From: Sphingobacterium humi
GTDB taxonomy: Bacteria > Bacteroidota > Bacteroidia > Sphingobacteriales > Sphingobacteriaceae
Assembly (NCBI RefSeq): GCF_009768885.1
Contig: NZ_WSQA01000019.1
Coordinates: forward strand, 1 to 56,977
Direction of reading: 5' to 3'
Length of the DNA stretch: 56,977 bases
How positions within the stretch are numbered: position 1 is the first letter of the stretch; every line of letters begins with the position of its first letter. The translations under genes and the position numbers were made by a program. Below the pieces are notes generated by a model. The model made no database searches. It was not told where the DNA came from and was given only the letters and a program-made list of their open reading frames with translations. Shown piece after piece: positions 44,124 through 52,821 of this stretch.

Positions 44124-45188
44124 ATGACTTCTTTTCGCAACTTGCATCAGCCTACCGGCAGAACCATTCACATTGATGGTCAAGATTACGCCTTCTTCGG
44201 CGGAACGGCATACCTCGGCTTGTTGGATAACCCGGCCTATATTCAGCTTTATAAGCAAGGAATAGATGCTTATGGCCTAAACAATGGTACTTCCAGAACC
44301 AATAATGTGCAATTGGGAATTTACGAAGAAGCCGAAAAGCATATGGCGCAGCGCTTTGGCTTTGAAGATGCGGTATTGTTATCTTCGGGCTATCTGGCCG
44401 CGCAAGCTGTGGTACGATCTTTAGCGAAGATAGGTCAGGTGTTTTATGCACCCGGCAGTCATCCGGCTTTATGGTTGGAAGAAAATCATTCCGAAAACCG
44501 AAGCTTTCAGCAATGGAAAACCGATGTTATCCAGGAAATCCAGGAATCCGCAGGGTCGCAATTTGTGATTATCTCCAACTGTTTGGATAATTTAACTCCG
44601 GAATTATTTGAATTTTCTGATTTTCGGCAGCTCCCGAAACATAAAAAAGTGCTGTTTATCTTGGATGATTCCCATGGAATCGCTGTTTTGGAAAAAAATA
44701 GGCCCTCGGTTGATACTGCAGCCTTTGAATCGGAAAATCTGGAGCTTGTTCTATTAGCTTCCTTAGCAAAGGGAATGGGAACCGATGCTGGTGTTATCTT
44801 GGGGCCGGAGCGTTACATTCACCTGATTCGCAAACATCCTATCTATATGGGGGCTTCGCCGAGCGCACCGGCAGCCTTATTTGCCTTGCTAAAGGGGCAG
44901 GAAATTTATGAGGCAGCATTCGAGCGTTTGCATGAAAATATAGCGCTAGCGAAAGACTTATTCGCGCAAGCGAGGTTACAACAGGTGCCGCGGTTTCCGG
45001 TTTTTACCTCAAAAGAACCTGGATTATACCGAGCCTTGCTGAAAAAGAAGGTGTTAATTTCGAGTTTTCCCTATCCCTTACCGACCAGTCCCTTGTTAAA
45101 TCGTATCGTGATTTCAGCACTGCATTCGAAGGAAGGTATCCAAGCATTATCTGAAATATTGTTGTCACAAGATGTATTAATTCTTTGA
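44124..45188 (+). CDS. PLP-dependent AONS/KBL-family (alpha-oxoamine synthase-like) enzyme
   Basis: The 354-residue fold-type-I PLP enzyme resembles 8-amino-7-oxononanoate synthase and 2-amino-3-ketobutyrate CoA ligase. It has YLGLLDNP (N-terminal arm), YGLNNGTSRTNNVQLGIYEE, the cofactor-Asp motif LDDSHGIAVL and the Schiff-base Lys in LLASLAKGMGTDAGVILG. The family condenses an amino acid with an acyl-CoA. It is about 30-40 residues shorter than typical BioF and no other biotin genes are nearby, so the acyl acceptor is uncertain. The -33 box of the downstream HU promoter overlaps its stop codon. Confidence 0.85.
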   Translation: MTSFRNLHQPTGRTIHIDGQDYAFFGGTAYLGLLDNPAYIQLYKQGIDAYGLNNGTSRTNNVQLGIYEEAEKHMAQRFGFEDAVLLSSGYLAAQAVVRSLAKIGQVFYAPGSHPALWLEENHSENRSFQQWKTDVIQEIQESAGSQFVIISNCLDNLTPELFEFSDFRQLPKHKKVLFILDDSHGIAVLEKNRPSVDTAAFESENLELVLLASLAKGMGTDAGVILGPERYIHLIRKHPIYMGASPSAPAALFALLKGQEIYEAAFERLHENIALAKDLFAQARLQQVPRFPVFTSKEPGLYRALLKKKVLISSFPYPLPTSPLLNRIVISALHSKEGIQALSEILLSQDVLIL

Positions 45189-45214
45189 TTGTCAATAAAA
45201 TAATTGTAGCTTTG
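45184..45214 (+). promoter_or_regulatory. Bacteroidota-type promoter upstream of the HU gene (distal)
   Basis: TTTG at 45184-45187 and TAGCTTTG at 45207-45214 are 19 bases apart, exactly the Bacteroidota sigma-70 consensus (-33 TTTG, -7 TAnnTTTG). Transcription would begin about 170 bases before the HU ATG. Confidence 0.75.
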
Positions 45215-45323
45215 CAAGCCTTTTGAAATGTAATATTGGGGAATTTTAGACTAAATACTTGAATAGTAGGAATTTGGTCTGTAAAAAAACATAAAAATAT
45301 TTCCATTACTCATTTTAAAAGAA

Positions 45324-45331
45324 TACTTTTG
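45324..45331 (+). promoter_or_regulatory. Second -7-like box close to the HU gene
   Basis: TACTTTTG fits TAnnTTTG and lies 56 bases before the HU ATG, but no clear TTTG -33 box is seen at the right distance. It may be a proximal promoter in tandem with the one at 45184. Confidence 0.45.
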
Positions 45332-45387
45332 CATCCCCAAAAGGGCAAAGATGCCAAGGGTTTAGAATAATTAGAGTAAATATAGAT

Positions 45388-45675
45388 ATGACTAAAGCAG
45401 AAATTATTGCAGAAATCTCTAACAAAACTGGTTTAGAGAAGGTTGATGTACAAGAAACCGTTGAAGCATTCTTCAAAGTGGTTAAAAACGCAATGGTAGG
45501 TGGAGAAAATGTGTACGTTAGAGGTTTTGGAAGCTTTGTGGTAAAAAAGAGAGCGGAAAAAACAGCACGTAATATCTCTAAAAACACAGCTATCATCATT
45601 CCTGAGCACTTCGTGCCTAGTTTCAAACCTGCAAAAGTTTTTGTAGAAAAAGTTAAAAACGGGAATAAAAAATAA
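45388..45675 (+). CDS. HU/IHF-family DNA-binding protein
   Basis: The 95-residue histone-like protein starts MTKAEIIAEISNKTGLEKVDVQ and has the beta-arm region NVYVRGFGSFVVKKRAEKTARNISKNTA followed by PSFKPAKVF. It bends DNA nonspecifically as a dimer in the nucleoid. The longer GFGSF-RAEKTARNISK arm is typical of Bacteroidota HU. It is highly expressed in most bacteria, which fits the strong tandem promoter signals upstream. The TPR gene follows 11 bases later. Confidence 0.93.
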   Translation: MTKAEIIAEISNKTGLEKVDVQETVEAFFKVVKNAMVGGENVYVRGFGSFVVKKRAEKTARNISKNTAIIIPEHFVPSFKPAKVFVEKVKNGNKK

Positions 45676-45686
45676 GTATTCGATTC

Positions 45687-46535
45687 ATGAAAAATACCAA
45701 GAAAATCCAAATCATCGTTGTTGCAGCAGTCGTCCTCATTATGGGATTCCTTGTGTTACGTCCGGTGAAGGGCTTGGTTGATCAAGAAAAAGATACCGCA
45801 GGTGCCGCTGAGTCTTCAGCTGCCCCTGCTCAACAAGTGAACCTGAGCACGGCCTCCGAAGCTGCAAAACGCGGCTTAAACCCTTCCCTATTAGCAGAAA
45901 TCAACGACTTGGAAGCAAAAGCTGAAAAAGCCGATGGCCAAGAAAAAGTAGATTTCTACCAGCAATTGGCCAATAAATGGAATGATGTGGAAAAATTTGC
46001 CCCTCAAGCATTATTGTATGAGGAAATGGCGAAAATTTCTCCTAAATTCGACTATTGGTTAAAAGCAGGAAATGCTTACCGTAAAGCGTATACTAACCTT
46101 CAAGATAGTACCATGGCCAAAGCGCTGAATCAGCAGGCTATTGTAGCTTATGAAAAAGCAGTAGAACTAGACGGTGCAAATTTGGATGCCAAAACAGGAT
46201 TAGGAGCTGCTATGGTTACCGGAACAAACAATCCGATGGCCGGAATCGCTATTTTACGTGAAGTAGTACAAGCAGAACCTAAAAACTTAGAAGCGAATAA
46301 AACATTAGGTCTTTTCTCGCTACAATCTAGACAGTTCGATAAAGCTATCGAACGCTTTAAAACGGTTGTAGAACAAAAACCTGATGCTGAATCATACTTC
46401 TATTTAGCCACTGGCTATGAAAATATAGGGATGAAGAACGAAGCTATCGCTGCGTTTCAAAAAAGCAAAGAAATGGCCGCCGATCCGAGTCTCTCCCAGT
46501 TCATCGATAGACGTATCGAAGAGCTAAGTAAGTAA
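45687..46535 (+). CDS. Membrane-anchored TPR protein
   Basis: The 282-residue protein has one N-terminal transmembrane helix (about 5-25, IQIIVVAAVVLIMGFLVL), an Ala/Gln-rich linker and several tetratricopeptide repeats (AIVAYEKAVELDGANLDAKTGLGAAMV, AIAILREVVQAEPKNLEANKTLGLF, AIERFKTVVEQKPDAESYFYLATGY). It is probably a scaffold facing the periplasm. The HU - TPR - basic peptide - RNase G order is a recurrent Bacteroidota neighbourhood, but its own function is not established. It overlaps no other gene. Confidence 0.85.
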   Translation: MKNTKKIQIIVVAAVVLIMGFLVLRPVKGLVDQEKDTAGAAESSAAPAQQVNLSTASEAAKRGLNPSLLAEINDLEAKAEKADGQEKVDFYQQLANKWNDVEKFAPQALLYEEMAKISPKFDYWLKAGNAYRKAYTNLQDSTMAKALNQQAIVAYEKAVELDGANLDAKTGLGAAMVTGTNNPMAGIAILREVVQAEPKNLEANKTLGLFSLQSRQFDKAIERFKTVVEQKPDAESYFYLATGYENIGMKNEAIAAFQKSKEMAADPSLSQFIDRRIEELSK

Positions 46536-46574
46536 TTAACACATTAGTAATAATCATTTAAAAACATTAAAGCT

Positions 46575-46664
46575 ATGCCAAGCGGAAAAAAAAGAAAAAG
46601 ACACAAAATGGCTACTCACAAGCGCAAAAAACGTTTAAGAAAAAATAGACACAAGAAAAAATAA
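46575..46664 (+). CDS. AURKAIP1/COX24 (mS38-like) small basic protein, 29 aa
   Basis: The ATG at 46575 opens 29 codons: MPSGKKRKRHKMATHKRKKR then LRKNRHKKK and stop. Half the residues are Lys or Arg. It matches the short bacterial members of the AURKAIP1/COX24 domain family (mitochondrial mS38), which in Bacteroidota ribosomes are thought to be a small-subunit component. The position between the TPR gene and RNase G matches its usual place. It is too short for many ORF finders. A hairpin terminator follows 33 bases downstream. Confidence 0.85.
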   Translation: MPSGKKRKRHKMATHKRKKRLRKNRHKKK

Positions 46665-46696
46665 GCTGTAAAGCTTTTTTCTAAACATATGTGGAT

Positions 46697-46734
46697 ACAA
46701 TCTATGATAGTATATTCATCATAGATTGTTTTTT
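46697..46734 (+). terminator. Rho-independent terminator after the small basic protein gene
   Basis: A 12-base perfect stem (ACAATCTATGAT / ATCATAGATTGT, 46697-46729) with a 9-base loop is followed by a run of T. It separates the HU operon from the RNase G gene. Confidence 0.8.
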
Positions 46735-46810
46735 CATTAAACGGTTTTTTGTTTAACCGGACACCATACGTTGTGGAGCGAGTTCACAACCGTCCTTAAT
46801 TTATTAGCTG

Positions 46811-48364
46811 TTGGTAAAGGAATTAATTATCGATTCAGTCCCCGATAAGGGGGTGACTATTGCTTTACTACAGGATAAGCAACTGGTTGAGCTCAACCGA
46901 GAGCAAGCAGACAATAACTACGCGGTAGGTGATATTTACTTAGGGAGAGTAAAGAAAATCATGCCGGGGTTAAACGCTGCATTCGTAGATGTAGGCTACG
47001 AAAAAGATGCATTCTTGCATTATCTGGATCTCGGACCTCAAGTTCAATCCTTGCTTAAACTTACCAGAGTGGTAAAGAATGGCAGTTATCAAGAGAAACT
47101 GCTCAATAGTTTAAAACTTGAAAAGGACATTGACAAAGCAGGTAAGATTTCGGACATATTAAGCCGAAATATGCTGTTGCCCGTGCAAATAGCAAAAGAA
47201 CCCATTTCTACCAAAGGCCCACGGTTAAGTTCTGACTTATCCATCGCCGGCCGTTTTGTAGTGCTGGTTCCTTTCTCAAGTTCGGTTTCCATTTCCAAGA
47301 AGATAAAAGGCAGCGCCGAAAGAAACAGATTAAAGAAAATCGTCGAAAGTATTAAACCGCCAAACTTCGGGGTAATCATTCGCACCGTTTCTGAAGGTAA
47401 AGGAGTAGAAGAAATGCAAAAAGATCTACTCGACCTGATTTCTAAATGGGAACTATTTACCAAACGCCTTAAAACAGCTGAACCCCCTCAAAAAGTACTT
47501 GGGGAAATGGATCGCGCCTCAACAATATTGCGCGACATCCTTACCGATGAATTCTCCCATATCTATGTTAACGATACGGATATTTTCGAAGAGGTCAAAT
47601 CATATATCAAGGAGATATCTCCTGACCTCGAAAAGATAGTCAAGCACTACAAAGGTAAAGAGCCTATTTTCGACCATTTTGGGGTAGAAAAGCAAATTAA
47701 GGCGTCCTTCGGCAAAACCGTCAATTTACAGGGTGGTGCCTATTTGGTCATCGAACATACCGAAGCACTGCATGTGATTGATGTGAACAGCGGAAATCGC
47801 ATTGCCAACAAGGAAAATCAAGAAGATAACGCCCTTATGGTAAATAAGGAAGCGGCAAAAGAAATTGCCCGTCAGCTTAGGCTGCGGGATATGGGCGGCA
47901 TTGTTGTAATCGATTTTATCGATATGCACAAAGCCCCTAACCGAAAAGAATTATATGGATTCTTAAAAGAATGTATGGCCAGTGATCGGGCCAGACATAC
48001 GATTCTCCCTCCTAGTAAATTTGGATTAGTACAGATTACTAGGCAACGCGTTAGACCAGAAATGAGCATTGTGACGAATGAAAAATGTCCGGCTTGTGAT
48101 GGCACTGGCGAAATTAGATCCAGCATCGTCTTACTGGACGATATTGAAAACAATTTAAGTTTTATTCTACAGGAACAAAACGAAAAAGGCGTAACGCTAT
48201 GTGTTCACCCTTATATCGCAGCCTATATTACAAAAGGGCTGATTTCCCGAAGAGTGAACTGGTTTTTCAAATACGGAAAATGGATTAAAGTGAAGGAAAT
48301 GAGTTCCTACTATCTAACAGAATTCCACTTCTTTAATGCCAAAGACGAAGAAATTAAATTGTAA
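46811..48364 (+). CDS. rng: Ribonuclease E/G family protein
   Basis: The 517-residue enzyme has an S1-like RNA-binding region at the N-terminus (GDIYLGRVKKIMPGLNAAFVDVGYEKDAFLH), the catalytic metal-binding motif LHVIDVNSGNRIANKENQEDNAL (Asp residues for Mg2+) with VVIDFIDM, and the Zn-link CPACDGTG. It cleaves single-stranded RNA to process rRNA and turn over mRNA. An in-frame TAG precedes it, so the start is the TTG at 46811 (a rare start) unless translation begins further inside. Family length of about 500-520 residues supports it. Confidence 0.9.
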   Translation: MVKELIIDSVPDKGVTIALLQDKQLVELNREQADNNYAVGDIYLGRVKKIMPGLNAAFVDVGYEKDAFLHYLDLGPQVQSLLKLTRVVKNGSYQEKLLNSLKLEKDIDKAGKISDILSRNMLLPVQIAKEPISTKGPRLSSDLSIAGRFVVLVPFSSSVSISKKIKGSAERNRLKKIVESIKPPNFGVIIRTVSEGKGVEEMQKDLLDLISKWELFTKRLKTAEPPQKVLGEMDRASTILRDILTDEFSHIYVNDTDIFEEVKSYIKEISPDLEKIVKHYKGKEPIFDHFGVEKQIKASFGKTVNLQGGAYLVIEHTEALHVIDVNSGNRIANKENQEDNALMVNKEAAKEIARQLRLRDMGGIVVIDFIDMHKAPNRKELYGFLKECMASDRARHTILPPSKFGLVQITRQRVRPEMSIVTNEKCPACDGTGEIRSSIVLLDDIENNLSFILQEQNEKGVTLCVHPYIAAYITKGLISRRVNWFFKYGKWIKVKEMSSYYLTEFHFFNAKDEEIKL

Positions 48365-48365
48365 G

Positions 48366-48391
48366 AAAGCGACCCTCGGGTCGCTTTTTTT
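48366..48391. terminator. Hairpin terminator between RNase G and miaA
   Basis: The stem AAAGCGACCC/GGGTCGCTTT with loop TC (48366-48387) is followed by T's on the plus side; the minus side also has T's before the stem. It ends RNase G and possibly the minus-strand miaA transcript. Confidence 0.85.
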
Positions 48392-48414
48392 AGTTATAAA
48401 GATTTAGATTTAAG

Positions 48415-49350
48415 CTATTCACTCTTGTTTATCCAATGTATCTTAAGACCATCTTTTTCCATCTTCCGGAAATAGGTCATTTGTCGTTTGGCGAAACGGT
48501 GGATCTCCGTTTGCAGTTTTTGTTGAAAACCTGTTTTATCCAGTTCGCCGAGGAGATACATCGAACCATATTTATACTCCAAGCCAAACCATTGGATTTG
48601 CTCATGACTAAGTCCTTTATTTAGGAGTCCTTGAATTTCATCGATTAAGCCTTCATCTATTCTTTTCTCCAATCGGATATCGATACGGGTTCTGCGTTCA
48701 GCAAGATCAGGGTTAAGTCCCAGGATGAGGTAATCGAAATGAGGTTTCGCTGCTGCTTTTGGCAAGGGATGGGTTTTCAGGTATGCTACAATTTCTAGGG
48801 CACGAACTAAGCGTTTATGATTGTCCCAATCGATCTGGAAATCGGCAGGAATCGCTTCCTGTTTTAGGCGCGCGATGAGTTCTTCCTTGGTAAAACCGCG
48901 ATGTTCCACATGAAAATCCTCCGATTTCGGGATATGGCTATAGGGTTGTTCTTGCAATAACGATTGGATGTAAGAGCCGGTGCCGCCACATAAAATAGCG
49001 AGTTTCCCTTTTGCTTTAATCTTTGCAAAAGCCTCCTGAAAATCTTTCCTAAATGTTTTTACCTCATAATGGGTATCTGGAGGGATAATATCTATTAAAT
49101 GATAGGGAATGCCGTCGTATTCTTGCAGGTCTTTTCCGGTGCCAATGTCCAAACCTTGGTATACCTGGCGGGAATCGGCGGAGATAATTTCCCCATCCAG
49201 TGCCTTTGCCAGCTGCACGGCCAGCTTGGTTTTCCCCGAGGCTGTGGGGCCAAGGAGGATACAAAGAAAATCAGGCGAAAGATGTTCTTTCGCCCGATTT
49301 ATAAAACTGATAATATCTTGAACGTTGTTTAGATCACAAACTTGGTCCAT
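48415..49350 (-). CDS. miaA: tRNA dimethylallyltransferase
   Basis: The 311-residue enzyme adds a dimethylallyl group to adenosine 37 of tRNAs reading UNN codons. It has the P-loop GPTASGKTKLAVQLA, SADSRQVYQGLDIGTGKD, GGTGSYIQSLL and WFGLEYKYGSMYLLGELD, and QMTYFRKM near the end. Its 5' end overlaps the 3' end of the upstream oxidoreductase gene by 22 bases, so the two are coupled. The protein has about 20 extra residues before the P-loop; an ATG nearer to the P-loop is not evident. Confidence 0.93.
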   Translation of the reverse strand: MDQVCDLNNVQDIISFINRAKEHLSPDFLCILLGPTASGKTKLAVQLAKALDGEIISADSRQVYQGLDIGTGKDLQEYDGIPYHLIDIIPPDTHYEVKTFRKDFQEAFAKIKAKGKLAILCGGTGSYIQSLLQEQPYSHIPKSEDFHVEHRGFTKEELIARLKQEAIPADFQIDWDNHKRLVRALEIVAYLKTHPLPKAAAKPHFDYLILGLNPDLAERRTRIDIRLEKRIDEGLIDEIQGLLNKGLSHEQIQWFGLEYKYGSMYLLGELDKTGFQQKLQTEIHRFAKRQMTYFRKMEKDGLKIHWINKSE

Positions 49351-50501
49351 TTTTCGTTGCTTTCGTTGCTTTTTACCACCGTTTCGATGAAGGCCATGCC
49401 GCGAACCCCGTCATATACATTCGGGAAGTCCTGCTCCTCAGGACTTGCTGTGCGACCTTCCATCTTCGCGGAAACCGTTAAGGCGAAGTTACGATAAATA
49501 TTCGCGAAAGACTCCAATAGGCCTTCCGGGTGCCCTGCAGGGATACGGGTATTATGGGTAGCAAAACTACTTAACGTAAAGGGCGCTGCATAGGCATTTC
49601 CCGTACGGTAGTATTGTCTTGGCTGATCCAGCATTTTAATAATCAGGTTATTCGGGTCTTCGTTTGCCCATTCCAAACCGCCTTTTTCACCGTATACACG
49701 AATACGCACAGCGTTTTCCTCACCTGCAGAAATCTGCGAAGCCATTAAAACACCCTTGGCGTTGTTTTCAAAATGTAACAATACCGAACCATCGTCATCC
49801 AATAAACGGCCTTCCACAAAGGTGGTTAAATCGGCACAAACTTCTTGAATCTTTAATCCCGTTACGTATTCAGCAAGGTGGGCAGCATGCGTACCAATAT
49901 CACCCATGACCAACGACTTTCCGGAACGCTTCGGATCGGCGCGCCAAGCGGCACCGGCGTTTCCTTCACGCTCGCTTAAGCGGCTTAACCAGCCTTGCGG
50001 GTATTCTACCACAATTTTACGAATCTTACCAAAATGGCCTTCTTTCACCATGGCTTTGGCTTGTTTCACCATCGGATAGCCCGAATAAGTATGGGTAAGG
50101 CAAAGCGTTCTGCCGGTTTTCTCTACAGTGGCCTGTAATTCTTGCGCCTCTTCTAAGGAAACGGTCATTGGTTTTTCCACAACCACATCGAAGCCGTGTT
50201 CCATCGCCATTTTCGCAGGCTCGAAGTGTAAGAAGTTAGGCGTCACGATGGTCACAAAGTCCATACGTTCACCTTCCGGAAGCTGCGCTTCCTTTTCTAT
50301 CATTTCCTGGTAACTGCCATATACGCGATTCTCGGGAACAAAAAGATCGCGTGCTGATTGCAGCGAAATCTCTGGGTTCACGCTAAACGATCCACAAACT
50401 AATTCTATTTTTCCATCCATAAAGGCAGCAATACGGTGAACGGCGCCAATAAAAGCGTCGTTTCCTCCGCCGACCATGCCCATGCGAAGTTTTCGTTTCA
50501 T
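49329..50501 (-). CDS. Gfo/Idh/MocA-family NAD-dependent oxidoreductase
   Basis: The 390-residue dehydrogenase has an N-terminal Rossmann fold (GMVGGGNDAFIGAVHRIAAF), the EKPMTVSLEEA motif with the catalytic-region Lys, and a C-terminal substrate domain (GTHAAHLAEYVTGL has the likely catalytic His). Family members oxidise sugars, inositols or bile-pigment-like substrates with NAD(P). The substrate is unknown; the lack of a signal peptide puts it in the cytoplasm. It is followed by miaA with a 22-base overlap. Confidence 0.92.
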   Translation of the reverse strand: MKRKLRMGMVGGGNDAFIGAVHRIAAFMDGKIELVCGSFSVNPEISLQSARDLFVPENRVYGSYQEMIEKEAQLPEGERMDFVTIVTPNFLHFEPAKMAMEHGFDVVVEKPMTVSLEEAQELQATVEKTGRTLCLTHTYSGYPMVKQAKAMVKEGHFGKIRKIVVEYPQGWLSRLSEREGNAGAAWRADPKRSGKSLVMGDIGTHAAHLAEYVTGLKIQEVCADLTTFVEGRLLDDDGSVLLHFENNAKGVLMASQISAGEENAVRIRVYGEKGGLEWANEDPNNLIIKMLDQPRQYYRTGNAYAAPFTLSSFATHNTRIPAGHPEGLLESFANIYRNFALTVSAKMEGRTASPEEQDFPNVYDGVRGMAFIETVVKSNESNEKWTKFVI

Positions 50502-50555
50502 AAATGAGTGTATTTCGATTGATTAAAGAATAAATATAGTAAAATCTTGAAGGAT

Positions 50556-51326
50556 TTATAGGTACAGCACTAATTTTGTACTTCCACTATTGTAATGAAG
50601 ATAGCCGTCCGGCGCTTTTTCCATGCATGTTTGAATGTCCTGCGGGCTGTGGATGGGTATCTGGTTTTGATCTGTTATCCAGAACTGCTGCGGAGCTAGC
50701 GTTTTTTCTATATTAAACCCAATGCCCTGCAAAGAAGAGTCCTGCGTCCAATCCAAGTCTACATAAGTCATGATATCTTGCGGATTGAAATCCGCCACCA
50801 AACGCTTGATAAGCTTAGATAGTCCGCCAACCACTAGCAGGTCACCTTTATGACAGAAGCGAAGGAGTTCGAAAGAGCGATAATCAGTTCCTTTTTCGGG
50901 CATGCGCCTTCCTCCGGCAAATACGGCAACAGAAACCAGCTCTCCTGCCAAAAATAGTCCATAGCGATATTTTCCCGGAAGGGCTACTTGCAGGTGCTGT
51001 TCCTGCAGAAACTCCAGTACCATGCCCTTATCAATACGCGCAACAACGGTATCTCGCGCATAGATCCGACGGCCTTGGCCGGCTTGTACTTTTAAACGTG
51101 CAAAAAGCTTCTCAGGCATGCGTCGTATTTGCGCCTCCCGCAGATGGATGGTTTTGTCGCTACTTCCTGTTTGTGTAGGGCTATCGGAATCGGGATAATA
51201 ATGGATATGAAAGGGGAGGCCTTCTGCCTGAATGAGGCTATAGGATGCAAAATCCCTGCGCATAGGTTTAAAACCTAATGATTCCTCAAGAAATGCCATT
51301 AATGCATTTAATCCACCCTTATTCAT
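50556..51326 (-). CDS. Protein with possible GNAT-like region, unknown function
   Basis: The 256-residue protein has no recognised family. An N-terminal helical/strand part (to about 105) is followed by GLFLAGELVSVAVFAGGRRM, YRSFELLRFCHKGDLLVVGGLSKLIKRLV and MTYVDLDWTQDSSLQGIGF. That order of strand, [SF]EL-RFC, helix and a Y-D-xW element resembles small phage-type acetyltransferase-like domains seen in homing-endonuclease-associated proteins. The acetyl-CoA loop is not obvious, so this is tentative. It is transcribed away from def, with which it shares the 79-base gap. Confidence 0.6.
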   Translation of the reverse strand: MNKGGLNALMAFLEESLGFKPMRRDFASYSLIQAEGLPFHIHYYPDSDSPTQTGSSDKTIHLREAQIRRMPEKLFARLKVQAGQGRRIYARDTVVARIDKGMVLEFLQEQHLQVALPGKYRYGLFLAGELVSVAVFAGGRRMPEKGTDYRSFELLRFCHKGDLLVVGGLSKLIKRLVADFNPQDIMTYVDLDWTQDSSLQGIGFNIEKTLAPQQFWITDQNQIPIHSPQDIQTCMEKAPDGYLHYNSGSTKLVLYL

Positions 51327-51379
51327 GCTGCAAAATTAGGCTATTTGCGAACAATATCGTCCATTCCTATAATTATTAA

Positions 51380-51387
51380 TAACTTTG
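51380..51387 (+). promoter_or_regulatory. Candidate -7 box for def
   Basis: TAACTTTG matches TAnnTTTG, 18 bases before the def ATG. A TTTG -33 box at the ideal 19-base spacing is absent; the nearest is at 51344-51347. Weak to moderate support. Confidence 0.4.
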
Positions 51388-51405
51388 CAGGGTAAAATAT
51401 AATAA

Positions 51406-51993
51406 ATGAAATTACCTATAGTAGCGTATGGCGACCCGGTTTTGCGCAAGAAAGCCGAAGAAATAGACGAAGATTATCCAGCATTAAAAGGCTTAATTGC
51501 TAATATGTTTGAAACGATGTATGCGGCAAATGGGGTAGGCCTTGCAGCACCACAGGTTGGCTTGCCAATCCGTGTTTTTGTAATCGATGCCTCTCCTTTC
51601 GGGGAGGACGACGAGGATGGACCAGGCGATCCTACAGCAAAGGATTTCAAACGGGTGTTCATCAATCCGATTATGGTGGAGGAAACTGGGGAAAAATGGC
51701 CTTTTTCAGAGGGATGTTTAAGTATACCTCATATCAATGAAGAGGTGTTGCGCCCGGAGCATATCGTGATTAATTATTTGGACGAGAATTTTGAAGAGCA
51801 AGAAGAGGAGCTGACCGGTTTAGCGGCCCGCGTGGTTCAGCATGAATACGATCACATCGAAGGTAAATTGTTTATCGATAAATTAGGGCCTTTGCGCAAA
51901 GCGATGTTGAAAGGTAAGTTGGATGCCATTTCAAAAGGGCAAATCCGTGTAGCTTATAAAATGAGCTTCCCGCAATTAAAGAAGAAACGATAA
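51406..51993 (+). CDS. def: Peptide deformylase
   Basis: The 195-residue Fe2+/Zn2+ hydrolase removes formyl from the N-terminal Met of new proteins. The three motifs are GVGLAAPQVG (about 45-54), EGCLSIP (about 103-109) and the metal-binding QHEYDHIEG (HExxH, about 144-152). An acidic insert (GEDDEDGPGDP) follows VIDASPF, a feature of Bacteroidota deformylases. It is monocistronic and ends in a hairpin terminator. Confidence 0.95.
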   Translation: MKLPIVAYGDPVLRKKAEEIDEDYPALKGLIANMFETMYAANGVGLAAPQVGLPIRVFVIDASPFGEDDEDGPGDPTAKDFKRVFINPIMVEETGEKWPFSEGCLSIPHINEEVLRPEHIVINYLDENFEEQEEELTGLAARVVQHEYDHIEGKLFIDKLGPLRKAMLKGKLDAISKGQIRVAYKMSFPQLKKKR

Positions 51994-52010
51994 TCGTTCT
52001 TACATACAAG

Positions 52011-52040
52011 AAAGCCAGATCAAAAATCTGGCTTTTTTTA
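52011..52040. terminator. Terminator downstream of def and the TRIC-family gene
   Basis: The stem AAAGCCAGAT/ATCTGGCTTT with loop CAAAA (52011-52035) is followed by T's on the plus strand. The minus-strand TRIC-family gene ends inside it at 52038, so it serves both directions. Confidence 0.85.
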
Positions 52041-52658
52041 TGTTTCTTTTTCTTCTACCGGAGGCACGCTAGGCAGAGATAAATTATAACGCACCGATAA
52101 AAAGCGGATCAGGAAAACCAGACTGGCGCTTATAAAGGCATTGAAATTCTCAGAAATTGGTGTCATATGCAATAGCACATAACAGATGGCGCCGGCCAAG
52201 CATGCTGATGCGTAGATTTCCTTTCTTAATATCAAGGGGGTTTCGTTCATCAGGGTGTCGCGGATTACCCCACCCATACTGGCAGAAAACATACCCAACA
52301 TAACAGCGGCCATGGCCGAACTTTCATAACTTAACGATTTTTGAACCCCTACAATAGTGAAGAAGCCGATACCGAGCGCATCAAACAGGAAGAGTGTGCG
52401 CGCAAAGCTATAGAGATTTTTATTGAAGAGCACCGATATTAATACCCCGGTAAAGATGGCCAGTAAATAATTGCCATCCTCCACCCATACCGGGCGTATA
52501 TTCAGGAAAACATCTCGTAGGGAACCGCCCCCAATGGCGGTAACAAATCCCATAAAGGTGGCGCCAAATATATCAATTCCCTTTCTGTTGGCGGCCATGG
52601 CGCCGGAAATTGCAAAGACCATCGTTCCTAATAAATCGATGCCATAGATTAAATCCAT
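52038..52658 (-). CDS. TRIC-family (UPF0126) cation channel-like membrane protein
   Basis: The 206-residue protein has about 6-7 transmembrane helices and the doubled UPF0126/TRIC signature: GTMVFAISGAMAANRKGIDIFGATFMGFVTAIGGGSLRDVF and, in the second repeat, MASVMLGMFSASMGGVIRDTL-like AAVMLGMFSASMGGVIRD. Related proteins form trimeric K+ or cation-permeable channels in the inner membrane. The bacterial physiological role is not settled. It is monocistronic. Confidence 0.88.
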   Translation of the reverse strand: MDLIYGIDLLGTMVFAISGAMAANRKGIDIFGATFMGFVTAIGGGSLRDVFLNIRPVWVEDGNYLLAIFTGVLISVLFNKNLYSFARTLFLFDALGIGFFTIVGVQKSLSYESSAMAAVMLGMFSASMGGVIRDTLMNETPLILRKEIYASACLAGAICYVLLHMTPISENFNAFISASLVFLIRFLSVRYNLSLPSVPPVEEKET

Positions 52659-52746
52659 ATACTGCTTGGTTAACAGCTACAATAATACAAAATTTATTAA
52701 AGGGCTAAATGGCTTTTTACGGCTTAGGCTAGGAGTAAAATCAAAT

Positions 52747-52767
52747 AAGGAGCCGGCTAGGCTCCTT
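52747..52767 (-). terminator. Hairpin downstream of the blaI-M56 operon
   Basis: A stem of AAGGAGCC/GGCTCCTT with a 5-base loop lies 55 bases beyond the M56 stop. On the minus strand it is followed by ATTTGATTTTA, rich in T. It is a plausible terminator of the blaI-M56 transcript. Confidence 0.65.
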
Positions 52768-52821
52768 GACTAAACAACAAAACATAAGATAGGGTTAAGC
52801 TGCAAGGCTGCAGTTTCTTCA

